Shown in pieces: positions 28,071 through 36,985 of a DNA stretch of 64,000 bases. The DNA lies in NCBI GenBank assembly GCA_030950375.1, contig JAUZRN010000009.1:35506-99505 (forward strand), written 5' to 3'. Both the position numbers and the translations under genes were made by a program. The DNA comes from Rhodothermus sp. GTDB lineage: Bacteria; Bacteroidota; Rhodothermia; Rhodothermales; Rhodothermaceae. The notes beneath the pieces were generated by a model. That model did not search any database. It was not told the DNA's origin and saw nothing but the letters and a program-made list of their open reading frames with translations. How positions within the stretch are numbered: the first letter of the stretch is position 1; each line of letters starts with the position of its first letter.

Positions 28071-29666
28071 TCAGTGGCAAAAATGCCGGGTACCGGTAAA
28101 GACCATCGCCACGTTGTGGGCGTCGGCGGCTTGAATTACCTCTTCGTCCCGAATAGAGCCGCCCGGCTGAATTACTGCGCGCGCACCGCTTTCGATGGCG
28201 GCCAGCAGGCCGTCGGCGAAAGGGAAGAAGGCGTCAGAGGCGACCACGCTTCCGGTAAAGTCGTGGCCTTCGCGGTTGCCTTTCAGCACGGCGATTTCGG
28301 AGGCATCCACCCGGCTCATCTGACCAGCACCGATTCCCAGCGTAGCCCGATCACGGGCATAAACGATAGCGTTGCTCTTGACGTGCTTGACCACACGCCA
28401 GGCAAAATCCAGGTCGCGCCATTCCGTTTCGGTAGGGGCACGTCGGGTGACGACCCGCCAGGAACTGCGCAGGGCTTCCAGGGGAGGAAGGGCAGTGTCG
28501 GGTTTCTGGACCAGCAGGCCGCCTACAGCCGAGCGTATGTCTAATGTCTCGTGGACCGGGCGCAGCTGCTGAATAATGCGTCGGTTGGCCTTTCTTTGCA
28601 GAAAGGCCAGCACGCCTTCTTCAAAGTCCGGAGCAATGATCACCTCCGTGAAGACCTGATCGATTGCCTCGGCCGTGTCGCGGTCAAGGGGGCGATTGAC
28701 CACCACAATGCCGCCGAAGGGGGAACGCCGATCAGTAGCGAAGGCGCGGGTATAGGCTTCGACGAGCGTATTGGCGGTGGCAACGCCGCACGGGTTGGTG
28801 TGCTTCAAGATGGCACAGGTGGGGTCGGCTTCTCGAAACTCATCGATCAATCGAAGCGCTGCGCTCAGGTCCAGCAGGTTGTTGAAGGAGAGGGTTTTGC
28901 CATGAAGTTGGCGGAAGAAGCGCTCCGGTTCGCCATAGAGTGCTGCGGGTTGATGCGGGTTTTCGCCGTAGCGCAGGAGCTGCACGCGTGGCAGGTCGAT
29001 GGTCAGACGGGATGGCAGGGCTTCCGGTGCGGTTGGTTGCAGGCGGCCTGCCAGATAGGTAGCAATGGCACGATCGTAGGTAGCTGTGCAGGCAAAGGCT
29101 TTCCGGGCGAGATGGCGGCGCGTGTTCAGCGTCAGAGCACCCTGTTGCTTCTCCAACTCTCTGGCTACAGGGTCGTAGTCGGACGGATCGACCACAACCG
29201 CCGTGAAGAAGAAGTTCTTAGCGGCGGCACGGATCAGCGTAGGACCGCCAATATCGATGTTTTCGATCGCCAGCGCTTCGTCTTCAGGCGCCCGGGCAAC
29301 GGCCTGCTCGAAGGGATAGAGATTGACGACGACCAGGTCGATGGGGACAATGCCGTGCTGCTCAAGCTGGGCCAGATCTTCGGGCACGTTACGACGGGCC
29401 AGCAACCCGCCGTGAATGGCCGGATGCAGCGTTTTGACGCGGCCGTCCAGGATTTCCGGAAAGCCGGTCAACTCCGAAACGTCGCGTACAGGTAGTCCGG
29501 CTGCACGGAGTGTGCGGGCAGTACCGCCGGTAGAAATCAGTTCGATCCCCAGGGAAGTCAGACGGCGAGCAAATGGGACCAGACCGCTTTTGTCAAAAAC
29601 GGACAGAAGCGCCCGTCGGATGGGGTGTAAATCCGGCACTTCGTGGGTGCGGGGTTGGTGCAGCAT
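28071..29666 (-). CDS. purH: AICAR transformylase/IMP cyclohydrolase
   Basis: This bifunctional 531-residue enzyme catalyses the last two steps of IMP synthesis. The N-terminal MGS-like cyclohydrolase domain contains [34 protein letters not shown] and [19 protein letters not shown]. The C-terminal formyltransferase domain has [26 protein letters not shown] and the end motif [14 protein letters not shown]. It starts three bases after purN, giving a purN-purH operon. Confidence 0.96.
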   Translation of the reverse strand: MLHQPRTHEVPDLHPIRRALLSVFDKSGLVPFARRLTSLGIELISTGGTARTLRAAGLPVRDVSELTGFPEILDGRVKTLHPAIHGGLLARRNVPEDLAQLEQHGIVPIDLVVVNLYPFEQAVARAPEDEALAIENIDIGGPTLIRAAAKNFFFTAVVVDPSDYDPVARELEKQQGALTLNTRRHLARKAFACTATYDRAIATYLAGRLQPTAPEALPSRLTIDLPRVQLLRYGENPHQPAALYGEPERFFRQLHGKTLSFNNLLDLSAALRLIDEFREADPTCAILKHTNPCGVATANTLVEAYTRAFATDRRSPFGGIVVVNRPLDRDTAEAIDQVFTEVIIAPDFEEGVLAFLQRKANRRIIQQLRPVHETLDIRSAVGGLLVQKPDTALPPLEALRSSWRVVTRRAPTETEWRDLDFAWRVVKHVKSNAIVYARDRATLGIGAGQMSRVDASEIAVLKGNREGHDFTGSVVASDAFFPFADGLLAAIESGARAVIQPGGSIRDEEVIQAADAHNVAMVFTGTRHFCH

Positions 29667-29669
29667 TGC

Positions 29670-30338
29670 TTATGCATGATGGTTTTCGGGGGGTGAAGGC
29701 AGGATACGGACCCGACGACCAGTAATTTCGATGCGTCCTTCGGCAAACAGTTGTAACGCCTGGGGATAAAGCCGGTGCTCTACTTCCAGCACCCGAGCAG
29801 CCAGCGTCTCCGGGGTGTCGTCGGGCAGGACCGGCACGGGTTCCTGCAGCACGATCGGGCCGTGGTCGTACACTTCGTCCACCAGGTGAACGGTGGCACC
29901 GGTCCAGCGCACGCCGTAGTGGAGCACGGCTTCGTGCACATGGCGGCCATACATGCCCGGTCCGCCAAAAGCAGGCAGTAGCGATGGATGAATATTCAGG
30001 ATGCGGTTTCGGTAAGCGGCTACCACATTGTCGGGGATTTTTTTCAGGTAGCCGGCCAGGGCGACCAGTTCGACGTTGTGGGTGTGCAGCAGCTCAAGCA
30101 GGGCCTCGCCAAAAGCTTCCGGGGAAGGATAATCCTTCGGAGATCGTACGGCGGTAGGGATACCGTGCTGTCGGGCGCGTTTCAGCGCACCGGCCGTAGG
30201 GCGGTCACTTACGCACAGAACGACCTGCGCCGACAGACGGCCAGCCTGAATGGCATTGAGGATAGCCTGAAAATTGGTGCCGGCGCCCGAGGCAAAGACG
30301 GCCAGGCGTATGGGGGGGCGTTTGGCGGACGCGAGCAT
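29670..30338 (-). CDS. purN: GAR formyltransferase
   Basis: Phosphoribosylglycinamide formyltransferase, 222 residues from ATG 30338 (MLASAKRPPIRLAVFASG). The frame is open to 30476, but the extension would overlap ldcA's end. Motifs are VFASGAGTNFQAIL at the N-terminus, the catalytic region NIHPSLLPAFGG with its HPS triad, and TGATVHLVDEVYDHGPIVLQ carrying the conserved His and Asp. It uses 10-formyl-THF to formylate GAR in purine synthesis. It is followed directly by purH. Confidence 0.94.
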   Translation of the reverse strand: MLASAKRPPIRLAVFASGAGTNFQAILNAIQAGRLSAQVVLCVSDRPTAGALKRARQHGIPTAVRSPKDYPSPEAFGEALLELLHTHNVELVALAGYLKKIPDNVVAAYRNRILNIHPSLLPAFGGPGMYGRHVHEAVLHYGVRWTGATVHLVDEVYDHGPIVLQEPVPVLPDDTPETLAARVLEVEHRLYPQALQLFAEGRIEITGRRVRILPSPPENHHA

Positions 30339-30364
30339 GACAAGGCTACAAGGTTGACGGCCGA

Positions 30365-30370
30365 AGTATA
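30365..30370 (-). promoter_or_regulatory. Possible -10 hexamer for purNH
   Basis: On the reverse strand TATACT lies about 27 bases before the purN ATG, preceded by an AT-rich stretch (GAAAAAATTTTTC at about 30391-30403) that could act as an UP-like element. The -35 position (CAGTAA) is poor. The call is tentative. Confidence 0.3.
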
Positions 30371-30429
30371 GGGCCTTCTGATCAGAATTACTGAAAAATT
30401 TTTTCGGAAAAGCCAGGAAACAGGCCGAT

Positions 30430-31371
30430 TTATCGCGTAACGGGTTCCAGCAGCGAGAGTCGTACTTCCGTTTCATCGGCAGTCAGGCGGGCCCGTACGC
30501 CTACAGGCAAAGTATTTTTGGCAGCAACGTGCCCGTAAGGAAAGTCGACCACAACGGGATAGGGTACGGTGCCGAAATAATCGTATAGCACTTCTTCAAG
30601 TGTGAGCGAAGGGACGGAGACGCTGGGGAAACAATCCGTAAAGTACCCCAGCACGACGCCAGCGAGGCGGTCGAGTATGCCCGCCAGGCGTAATTGCGCC
30701 AGCATGCCGTCGAGGCGGTAGGGGACTTCGCCAACGTCCTCCAGGAAGAGAATGGCGCCGGTCAGATCAGGCAGATAAGGGGTGCCGATCAGCCGTACGA
30801 GTACCGAAAGCGTACCCCCTATCAGGATGCCTTCAGCGGTGCCAGGACGTAATACGCGTGGCGACGTAGGGCCGATGGGTTGTAATGGATCGGGAGTAGC
30901 GCCCCGGGCCAGTTCCCAGAAGCATTGTTCCGTTGCAGGGTCAATCAGGGGCCAGTCGATAGCTACCATGGGACCGGAAAGGCCGGGCAGGGCTGCGTGG
31001 CATAGCAGCGCCAGTTGCAGCGCGGTAATGTCGCTGTAGCCGATCAGTAGTTTGGGCGCGTGGGCGGCGGTTGTATAGTCCAGCAACGGAAGCAGACGCA
31101 GGCAGCCGTAGCCACCGCGGGCACAGAAGATGGCCCGGATATCGGTACGCTGCAGGTAATGATTCAGCTCTTCGGCGCGTAGCTGGTCATCGCCAGCCAG
31201 ATAGCCCCGGCGAGCCGACAGAGTGCGGCCGCGCTCTACGATCAATCCTGCGGCTTCCAGCCGTTGAATGCCGGCCTCCAGCTTTTCGGGGTCAGGAGGG
31301 CTGGCCGGAGCTACGACGGCCACACGATCGCCCGGGTGTAAGGCCTGCGGATGTCGCAATGTTAACTCCAT
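30430..31371 (-). CDS. LD-carboxypeptidase (S66)
   Basis: A 313-residue serine peptidase of family S66 (LdcA/MccF), which cleaves the D-Ala off recycled muramoyl tetrapeptides or related amide bonds. Characteristic elements are RVAVVAPASPPDPEKLE at the start, ARGGYGCLRLLPLLDY, LIGYSDITALQLAL with the nucleophilic Ser, LFLEDVGEVPYRLD with the Glu, and FPYGHVAAKNTLPVG with the His. There is no signal peptide, so it is cytoplasmic. It lies 91 bp before purN in the same direction, probably a separate unit. Confidence 0.9.
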   Translation of the reverse strand: MELTLRHPQALHPGDRVAVVAPASPPDPEKLEAGIQRLEAAGLIVERGRTLSARRGYLAGDDQLRAEELNHYLQRTDIRAIFCARGGYGCLRLLPLLDYTTAAHAPKLLIGYSDITALQLALLCHAALPGLSGPMVAIDWPLIDPATEQCFWELARGATPDPLQPIGPTSPRVLRPGTAEGILIGGTLSVLVRLIGTPYLPDLTGAILFLEDVGEVPYRLDGMLAQLRLAGILDRLAGVVLGYFTDCFPSVSVPSLTLEEVLYDYFGTVPYPVVVDFPYGHVAAKNTLPVGVRARLTADETEVRLSLLEPVTR

Positions 31372-31590
31372 CCTCCTGACTGAAGGTTAGCCATCAGGTT
31401 TGGAGTAGCACCAGGGCATGATAAATGCCCGTACAGATCGGAATCGGTAGCGGTGACAGCCTTTCAAGGAGGCTCATGTTGTAGCTGCTTCGATAAACGG
31501 TAACTGGAAGGATCCAACCCGTTTCCGGCAGCCGCCCCATCTTGTAACGCCGTCGGATAGAGCCTGAGCGACCTTGAGCAGTTCGTTGGA

Positions 31591-31890
31591 TCATCCGTAG
31601 GGATGTTCGGTGGACGAACCTGGCTGCGGGGGCGCGGTGGATTCGCTATCGGTTGCGCTCAGCTGCCGGCGAAGCTGGCGTATTTCACGGGCGCGCTTGA
31701 GGCGGCTCGGGATGCTGGCCAGAAGGCCTACCAGAACGCCCAGCGCAAAACTGATCAGCACCACCAGCGCTGTGGACTGCTCAGTCTGATAGGGACCAAA
31801 TCGAAGCGTGAGGTAACCCGGATTCTGCAGCGCAAAAATGACAGCCCCGATTGCAATCAGCAAGGCCAGGATAAGAAATGAAGTTCGCAT
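31591..31890 (-). CDS. LapA-domain small membrane protein
   Basis: A 99-residue protein of the LapA/DUF1049 type. Two membrane helices are visible (LILALLIAIGAVIFALQNP and VVLISFALGVLVGLLASIP), separated by the family-typical RFGPYQTEQS loop. A basic stretch (RLKRAREIRQLRRQL) and a Ser/Pro tail follow. I start it at ATG 31890 (MRTSFLIL), because the longer frame to 32079 adds a non-homologous, Pro/Arg-rich head. Relatives occur in lipopolysaccharide assembly contexts, but function is not settled. Confidence 0.8.
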   Translation of the reverse strand: MRTSFLILALLIAIGAVIFALQNPGYLTLRFGPYQTEQSTALVVLISFALGVLVGLLASIPSRLKRAREIRQLRRQLSATDSESTAPPQPGSSTEHPYG

Positions 31891-32279
31891 TGTCGGACCG
31901 AGTAGCTGGCAGAATTGCTGCTTAAAAGGTACGTTTGCCGGGTTGGTTTCCGATCGCTGTGGCAGATGGGGAAGCAGAGCCGGAAATCGCAACCGTACCG
32001 GGAAGCTGTGCATCGATTGGTCACCCGGGTAAGGACCCATGGTTACGGGACAGCTCGGTGGCTCTGGCACAAAGGTCAACCCATGGTCTGGAGCTTCATC
32101 CGCTTCATTATGGTCGGAAAACGGTACGAAAAGCGGTAGCCGGCCATCATTTTGAGTCCAGAACAGATGCCGACTAAAGGGCGAACGTGTATGGGAGGAC
32201 GCTGGAATAAAGAGACCTTCGCAATACAGTGCTTCGTGACTGTTAAATTACGGCCAGCTCTCATGGACTGGAAGCAAAT
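31891..32279. other. Intergenic region upstream of lapA-like and wbqC genes
   Basis: This is a gap of 389 bp between divergent genes. Short open frames occur on both strands, but none has a recognisable product, a good ribosome binding site or convincing codon use. I see no strong hairpin, tandem repeat or clear promoter hexamer. It may hold promoters for both flanking genes. Confidence 0.5.
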
Positions 32280-32966
32280 ATGTGCAAGGAGATGCTGGCC
32301 GTTGTGCCGCCCGAGTATTTTCCCCGGCTGGAGCGCGTTGCCCTGGCGTTACGGGCCGGGCGTCTGGTACTGGCCGACACATTCCAGTACAGCCGACAGT
32401 CTTACCATAATCGAACACGATTGCGCAACCCACAGGGATGGCAGTGGATTTCGGTACCGCTGCGGGCGCATCAGCATGGCGTACCGATTGATCAGGCGGC
32501 TATCGGCCAGCTGCGCGACTGGCCGCGTCGTCACTGGCGGGCTTTCTGCTACAACTATCGCACGACGCCTTACTTTGAATTCTACGAGCCGCGTCTGGAG
32601 GCAATTTTCCGACAGCCATGGAAAACCCTGGGTGCTCTTACCTGTGCCACATTTCTGCTAACGCTACAGCTTTTTGAGATAGACACGCCGGTGGTTCGGG
32701 CTTCAGAGCTGATCGGCCGTCCCACTTCAATGGCGGCCATTGCACAGGTACTGGCGGCAGACACGTTGCTGTTGCCCGAGGCGACCGCATCGATCGATCG
32801 AGCTGCCGCGCCTCAGGTCTGTGTGCTTCGATTTGAAGAGCCGGTATACCGACAGAACTTTGAAGGATTTGTGCCAGGCATGACGGCGCTGGATATGTTG
32901 TTTAATCTGGGGCCGGTTGAGGCACGGGCGCGGCTGGAGGCGCACAGTCAGGTGATACCAATCTGA
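32280..32966 (+). CDS. WbqC family protein
   Basis: A 228-residue member of the WbqC-like family, proteins often found near O-antigen or amino-sugar genes and sometimes near aminotransferases. Visible family features are PPEYFPRLERVALALRAGRL, FQYSRQSYHNRTRLRNPQGWQWISVPL (quoted pieces: the YHNRTRLRNP core), and the C-terminal FVPGMTALDMLFNLGP. The first ATG is used; another Met lies four codons later. An unlinked class V aminotransferase gene follows after 46 bases in the same direction, so they may be co-transcribed. The biochemical role of WbqC proteins is not established. Confidence 0.82.
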   Translation: MCKEMLAVVPPEYFPRLERVALALRAGRLVLADTFQYSRQSYHNRTRLRNPQGWQWISVPLRAHQHGVPIDQAAIGQLRDWPRRHWRAFCYNYRTTPYFEFYEPRLEAIFRQPWKTLGALTCATFLLTLQLFEIDTPVVRASELIGRPTSMAAIAQVLAADTLLLPEATASIDRAAAPQVCVLRFEEPVYRQNFEGFVPGMTALDMLFNLGPVEARARLEAHSQVIPI

Positions 32967-33012
32967 GGAGAAACAGTGTAGAACAAATTTGAAATGTAAC
33001 CGGATAGCAAAG

Positions 33013-34158
33013 ATGCATGAGTTGCGAAAATTACGTGCTTTGCGTCGTCGCTTTCCCCATACACAGACCCAGATTTATCTGAATCATGCTGCTACAGGAC
33101 CACTCAGCCATCCGGCTGCAGAAGCTGTACAGCGGTACGTGCGCCAGCGCCTTCGGGGGCCTATTGATCATTTCGAAACCTTAATGTCCGTCATCGAAGA
33201 GACCCGTCAACTTGTGGCAACGCTGCTGGGGACCAGGGCTGAGCGGATCGCATTCATCGCCAATACTTCGTCGGCGCTGGGGCTGCTAACGCAGGGAATC
33301 GACTGGCAGCCGGGCGACCGGATCGCAATCCCGGCCTGTGAGTTTCCTGCTAACGTCTATCCATTTCTGAATCTGCAACGTCGCGGCGTAGTAGTCGACT
33401 GGATTCCCCATCGCCAGGGGACGTTTACCGTGGAGGACATAGCTCGGGAGCTTACGCCACGAACGCGGCTACTCACGTTAAGCTGGGTGCAGTTCCTCTC
33501 GGGATTTCGAGCCGACCTGCAGCAGATCGTCACCTGCTGTCATGAGCGGGGAGTCTGGGTGAGCGTGGATGCTATTCAGGGACTGGGCGCTCTGCCTATC
33601 GATGTGGAAGCAACCGGTATTGATTTCCTGGCGGCCGGCACGTACAAGTGGTTGCTCGGGCTTCCCGGGCTGGCGATCTGCTATGTGCGACCTGAGCTGC
33701 AGGAGGTGTTGCATCCGCCTGCTGGTTGGTTGCATGGGCCAGTAGATTGGGATCGGTTTTGCGATTATGAGCTGGTATTTTACCCGGATGCCCGCCGTTA
33801 TGAGACAGGCACGCCCAGTCAGGTGGCCATCGTAGCGCTGCATGCCGCACTGAAGCAATATCTGAAGCTCGGGGTAGACTGGTGTGCCCGTCGTGTACTG
33901 ACCTTGCAGCAACGGCTGGCTGAAGGGCTTCAGCGGCTTGGACTGACACGGTACGGCACGGATGACCCGGCTCATGCTTCCGGCATCGTGACTGTACAGC
34001 ATGCGCAGGCTGAGGCGCTGGCAGCCTTTCTAAAGGAACGTCAGATCATGATTTCGTTGCGTAATCGCATGCTCCGCTTTTCGCCAACCTACTACAACAC
34101 AGATGAAGAGATAGACTACACGTTGGAAATGGTGGCCGAAGGACTACGGCGCATATAG
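33013..34158 (+). CDS. Class V PLP aminotransferase
   Basis: A 381-residue PLP-dependent enzyme of the aminotransferase class V / cysteine desulfurase-like family. The start is ATG 33013 (MHELRKLRALRRRFP); the earlier TTG frame is not favoured. The motifs are IYLNHAATGPLSHPAAEAV at the N-terminus, VSVDAIQGLGALPIDVEATG with the Asp and Gln that hold the cofactor, and AAGTYKWLLGLPG with the Schiff-base Lys. YETGTPSQVAIVAL follows in the small domain. No conserved cysteine-desulfurase loop is obvious, so the enzyme could be a transaminase, lyase or epimerase-like member rather than an Fe-S cluster sulfur donor. Confidence 0.87.
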   Translation: MHELRKLRALRRRFPHTQTQIYLNHAATGPLSHPAAEAVQRYVRQRLRGPIDHFETLMSVIEETRQLVATLLGTRAERIAFIANTSSALGLLTQGIDWQPGDRIAIPACEFPANVYPFLNLQRRGVVVDWIPHRQGTFTVEDIARELTPRTRLLTLSWVQFLSGFRADLQQIVTCCHERGVWVSVDAIQGLGALPIDVEATGIDFLAAGTYKWLLGLPGLAICYVRPELQEVLHPPAGWLHGPVDWDRFCDYELVFYPDARRYETGTPSQVAIVALHAALKQYLKLGVDWCARRVLTLQQRLAEGLQRLGLTRYGTDDPAHASGIVTVQHAQAEALAAFLKERQIMISLRNRMLRFSPTYYNTDEEIDYTLEMVAEGLRRI

Positions 34159-34258
34159 ACTACGAACGGGTACGTATTTAACTGGCATCAATCCGAGCCG
34201 ATACCTTGCAAGTGAAACGCACAATACGCTCAAGTTAGACCAGACGGTTTTCGGATTG

Positions 34259-36970
34259 ATGCGACGCGCGCTTGTCGGAGGTCTGGGACTGCTGCTTTGC
34301 GTGAGTCTCAGCCGATGCGAGATGCCCACCGGGGCCCCTGACTTTTCTTTTGAATCGGCGCTGCAGACGCCTTTATTGATGGAAAAGACGTTCGTGCTGC
34401 TGGGGCCTCAGGAAGGAGCTGAGGCATTGATCGACACGACGCGTCAGGATATTGACACGCTCTTTCGGGTGGGGGCGGACAACGTACTGACTCTGGTGGT
34501 GGAGGAGGAGCTGGAAGAGTTTGTGCAGCTCGACGAGCTCAGTCGTACGCTGGCCGAGCATGCCACGCCAGCTCCTGTGTCGGTAAGCGCTGGCGTTGGT
34601 GATGTCCTGGAACAGGAGCTGCGCGCTTCATACAGCTTCGATCTGCAGGTGCTTCGCATCACGCCGCTGGCGCTGGTCGATACGACCATGCCGGTCCCTG
34701 TGCTACCTCTGGAAGCATCCATTCCTGCCCCACCGGCTCGTCTGGATCTGGGAACAGAATTTATCGATCTCCAGGAGGGGACCGAGATCGTGCTCAGCAG
34801 TGCTCGTGGAGGCGTTAACGAGCTGCACGTATCGCTTTACAACGGGCTGGATGTAACCCTGACCGATAGTCGGGCCTCCGGTCCCCCACGGCTGCGTATT
34901 CGCTATGCGGATACCGGAGAATTGCTACAGGAAGTGGTGCTTGAGCGCGCACCGGTACCTGGAGAGACCGCAACAGGTATGGCAAGTCTGGCCGGGCAAC
35001 GGTTGGTGCCCGGCCTGATATACGAGCTGGATCTGGGTACCCCCGGCGGGGCGGCGCAACCCCATGGAACGATTCAGCTGCAGGTATGGACGACCACTCT
35101 GGAAGCTGAGAGAGCACGGGCCGCCATTCCCGGACAGACCGTGCAGATACAGCAGCAACGGATCGCCGTTACGGGGGAAAGCCAACTGGTGGGAGCGGTG
35201 CTGGGCTCAAGCGACCTGAGGCTTACCTTTCATAACCAGTTGCCCGTGACGTTACAGATTGAAACCCTTCGGATACAGATACGCGAGCCCTTCGGAACCT
35301 ATCCAGCCGGGTATGAGACGTTGCAATTAGGGCCGGTTACAGTGGGCCCCGGAGAAACGGTAACGGTGCCCGTGCAACTTGGCGTGGTAGCGCGCGAAGT
35401 GGATGCCATTGCGACGGTTTCAACGCCTGGTAGTACCGTCCCCGTAGAGATTACGGCGAGTGATCGCCTGGAAATGACGCTACAGGGGACGGTTCGGCTC
35501 GATGCACTGTATTTCTACCCGCGGGGTGAGACATTTCAGACCGATGGAGCTATTTCGATAGCAAGTGATGAGGTAACGTTCGGCATCGATGACTATATAA
35601 CACTGGCTGACGGTTGGCTGATCCTGGAAAACCTGCTGAGCACACTGGATATCAATCTGGATACCCTTCAGCTGAGCTTTCCCGATATTCGAAAGCCACC
35701 TTACGGCCCCGGTGATACGCTGGTGGTGCGCTTTGTGCGTGGTGTGGGTGACGATCCGGCGCAGTACCGGTTTGCTGGCCTTACCAGCGGGATGACAGTA
35801 AGCAAGAGGCTGCCGCTGCGCGATTTGCGTCTGTATCCTGCACAGAACACGCTGCGCTATCGTATCTACGGACGACTGGAGTCGTCCACACAGGTGCGGA
35901 CACTGGAAGCAGCGGATTCCGTGCAGGCTACGGTGCGCCTGGAAGGATTGGACCTACAAGAGGCTCGGGCACAGGTCCATGCGCTGGTGGCTGACCTGCA
36001 AGACGATGTCAATGCCGATGGGCAGCTGGACGTAATGCTGGACGCAGAAGCCCAGGTCTCACGCGTAGAGAGGCTGAATAAATTAAACAAACGCGTCAGC
36101 GGCCTTCAGGTACACGGTACCGAGCTGTCGCTCAGTCTAACCACAAACGTTGGGGGAGAGGCGACCCTGTACCTGGCGGTGCTGGGGCGGACCGCTGAGG
36201 GAGCTACACGCTTTCTGCAGGGGCGGGGGACGTATGCTGTCGCACCGGGCGATCCAATCGTGGCACCTTTAAGCTATAACGGGGCCCCACTCAGCGCCGA
36301 TCAGCTTATCCGGCTGTCGTTTGTAGGAACCGACGACCCTGACCAGCCCGTTACCCGCACGTTTGTGTTGGACGAGACCAATTCCAACATTGATGAATTT
36401 TTGAGCTTGCTGCCGGAAGAGTTGCGTGTGGTAGGGCGCGTTGTAGTGAATGGGACGGTACAGCTACGTAAACCCTTGAGGGTGACGGCCCGGGCAGGTT
36501 TGCGTATCCCATTGCACATTGCCGGGGAGGTCATTCAGGTGCAGGATACGGTAGCGCTTGATCTGAGCACGCTTGAGCTACCGACCGACCCCCAGGAAGA
36601 CCTGCAGGTGGAGGAAGCGCGACTCACGGTACGGTATGCCAATGGTATGCCACTGGGTGCGGCTATGCAGATTGAACTACTGGATGCCTACGGCCAACCC
36701 CTTGGCATACGTATTCCGGCAGACGCCACACTCCAGATAATGGCCGCCCCTGTGGATGATCGAGGATTTGCTACCTCTTACCGAGAAGGCGAGGCTTCCG
36801 TTGTGTTGAATCAGGATCAGCTGGCGCGCCTGAAGCAGGGACGCCGGGCGCGACTGGTCGTGCAGGTGCAGACACCTGCTGAGCAGATGGCGGCCGTACG
36901 CCTTCGGGCTACCGATGCGTTACGCCTGCAGTTGCAGGGATATTTCCGCTACCGCTTGCGCGTTAACTGA
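34259..36970 (+). CDS. Large secreted beta-rich protein, unknown
   Basis: This 903-residue exported protein starts at ATG 34259 (a TTG lies one codon earlier). The N-terminus is a hydrophobic signal with a Cys in SLSRCEMP; the residue before the Cys is Arg, which is unusual for a lipobox. The rest is repetitive in style: alternating Leu/Val/Thr beta-strand-like segments, few Cys or Lys, and phrases such as LDLGTEFIDLQEGTEIVL and VSTPGSTVPVEITASDRL that resemble stacked Ig-like or beta-sandwich domains. No enzyme motif or T9SS sorting domain was found at the C-terminus (RYRLRVN). It ends 15 bases before an outer-membrane DUF5723-type gene, so the two probably form a surface pair. Confidence 0.7.
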   Translation: MRRALVGGLGLLLCVSLSRCEMPTGAPDFSFESALQTPLLMEKTFVLLGPQEGAEALIDTTRQDIDTLFRVGADNVLTLVVEEELEEFVQLDELSRTLAEHATPAPVSVSAGVGDVLEQELRASYSFDLQVLRITPLALVDTTMPVPVLPLEASIPAPPARLDLGTEFIDLQEGTEIVLSSARGGVNELHVSLYNGLDVTLTDSRASGPPRLRIRYADTGELLQEVVLERAPVPGETATGMASLAGQRLVPGLIYELDLGTPGGAAQPHGTIQLQVWTTTLEAERARAAIPGQTVQIQQQRIAVTGESQLVGAVLGSSDLRLTFHNQLPVTLQIETLRIQIREPFGTYPAGYETLQLGPVTVGPGETVTVPVQLGVVAREVDAIATVSTPGSTVPVEITASDRLEMTLQGTVRLDALYFYPRGETFQTDGAISIASDEVTFGIDDYITLADGWLILENLLSTLDINLDTLQLSFPDIRKPPYGPGDTLVVRFVRGVGDDPAQYRFAGLTSGMTVSKRLPLRDLRLYPAQNTLRYRIYGRLESSTQVRTLEAADSVQATVRLEGLDLQEARAQVHALVADLQDDVNADGQLDVMLDAEAQVSRVERLNKLNKRVSGLQVHGTELSLSLTTNVGGEATLYLAVLGRTAEGATRFLQGRGTYAVAPGDPIVAPLSYNGAPLSADQLIRLSFVGTDDPDQPVTRTFVLDETNSNIDEFLSLLPEELRVVGRVVVNGTVQLRKPLRVTARAGLRIPLHIAGEVIQVQDTVALDLSTLELPTDPQEDLQVEEARLTVRYANGMPLGAAMQIELLDAYGQPLGIRIPADATLQIMAAPVDDRGFATSYREGEASVVLNQDQLARLKQGRRARLVVQVQTPAEQMAAVRLRATDALRLQLQGYFRYRLRVN

Positions 36971-36985
36971 CCAAGAAGAAGTGTT

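Noticed and set aside
31394..31594. A 66-codon reverse frame whose ATG overlaps the lapA-like stop
   Set aside because: The ATGA overlap is suggestive, but the product has no signal, domain or convincing codon use. The LPETG inside it is probably chance.
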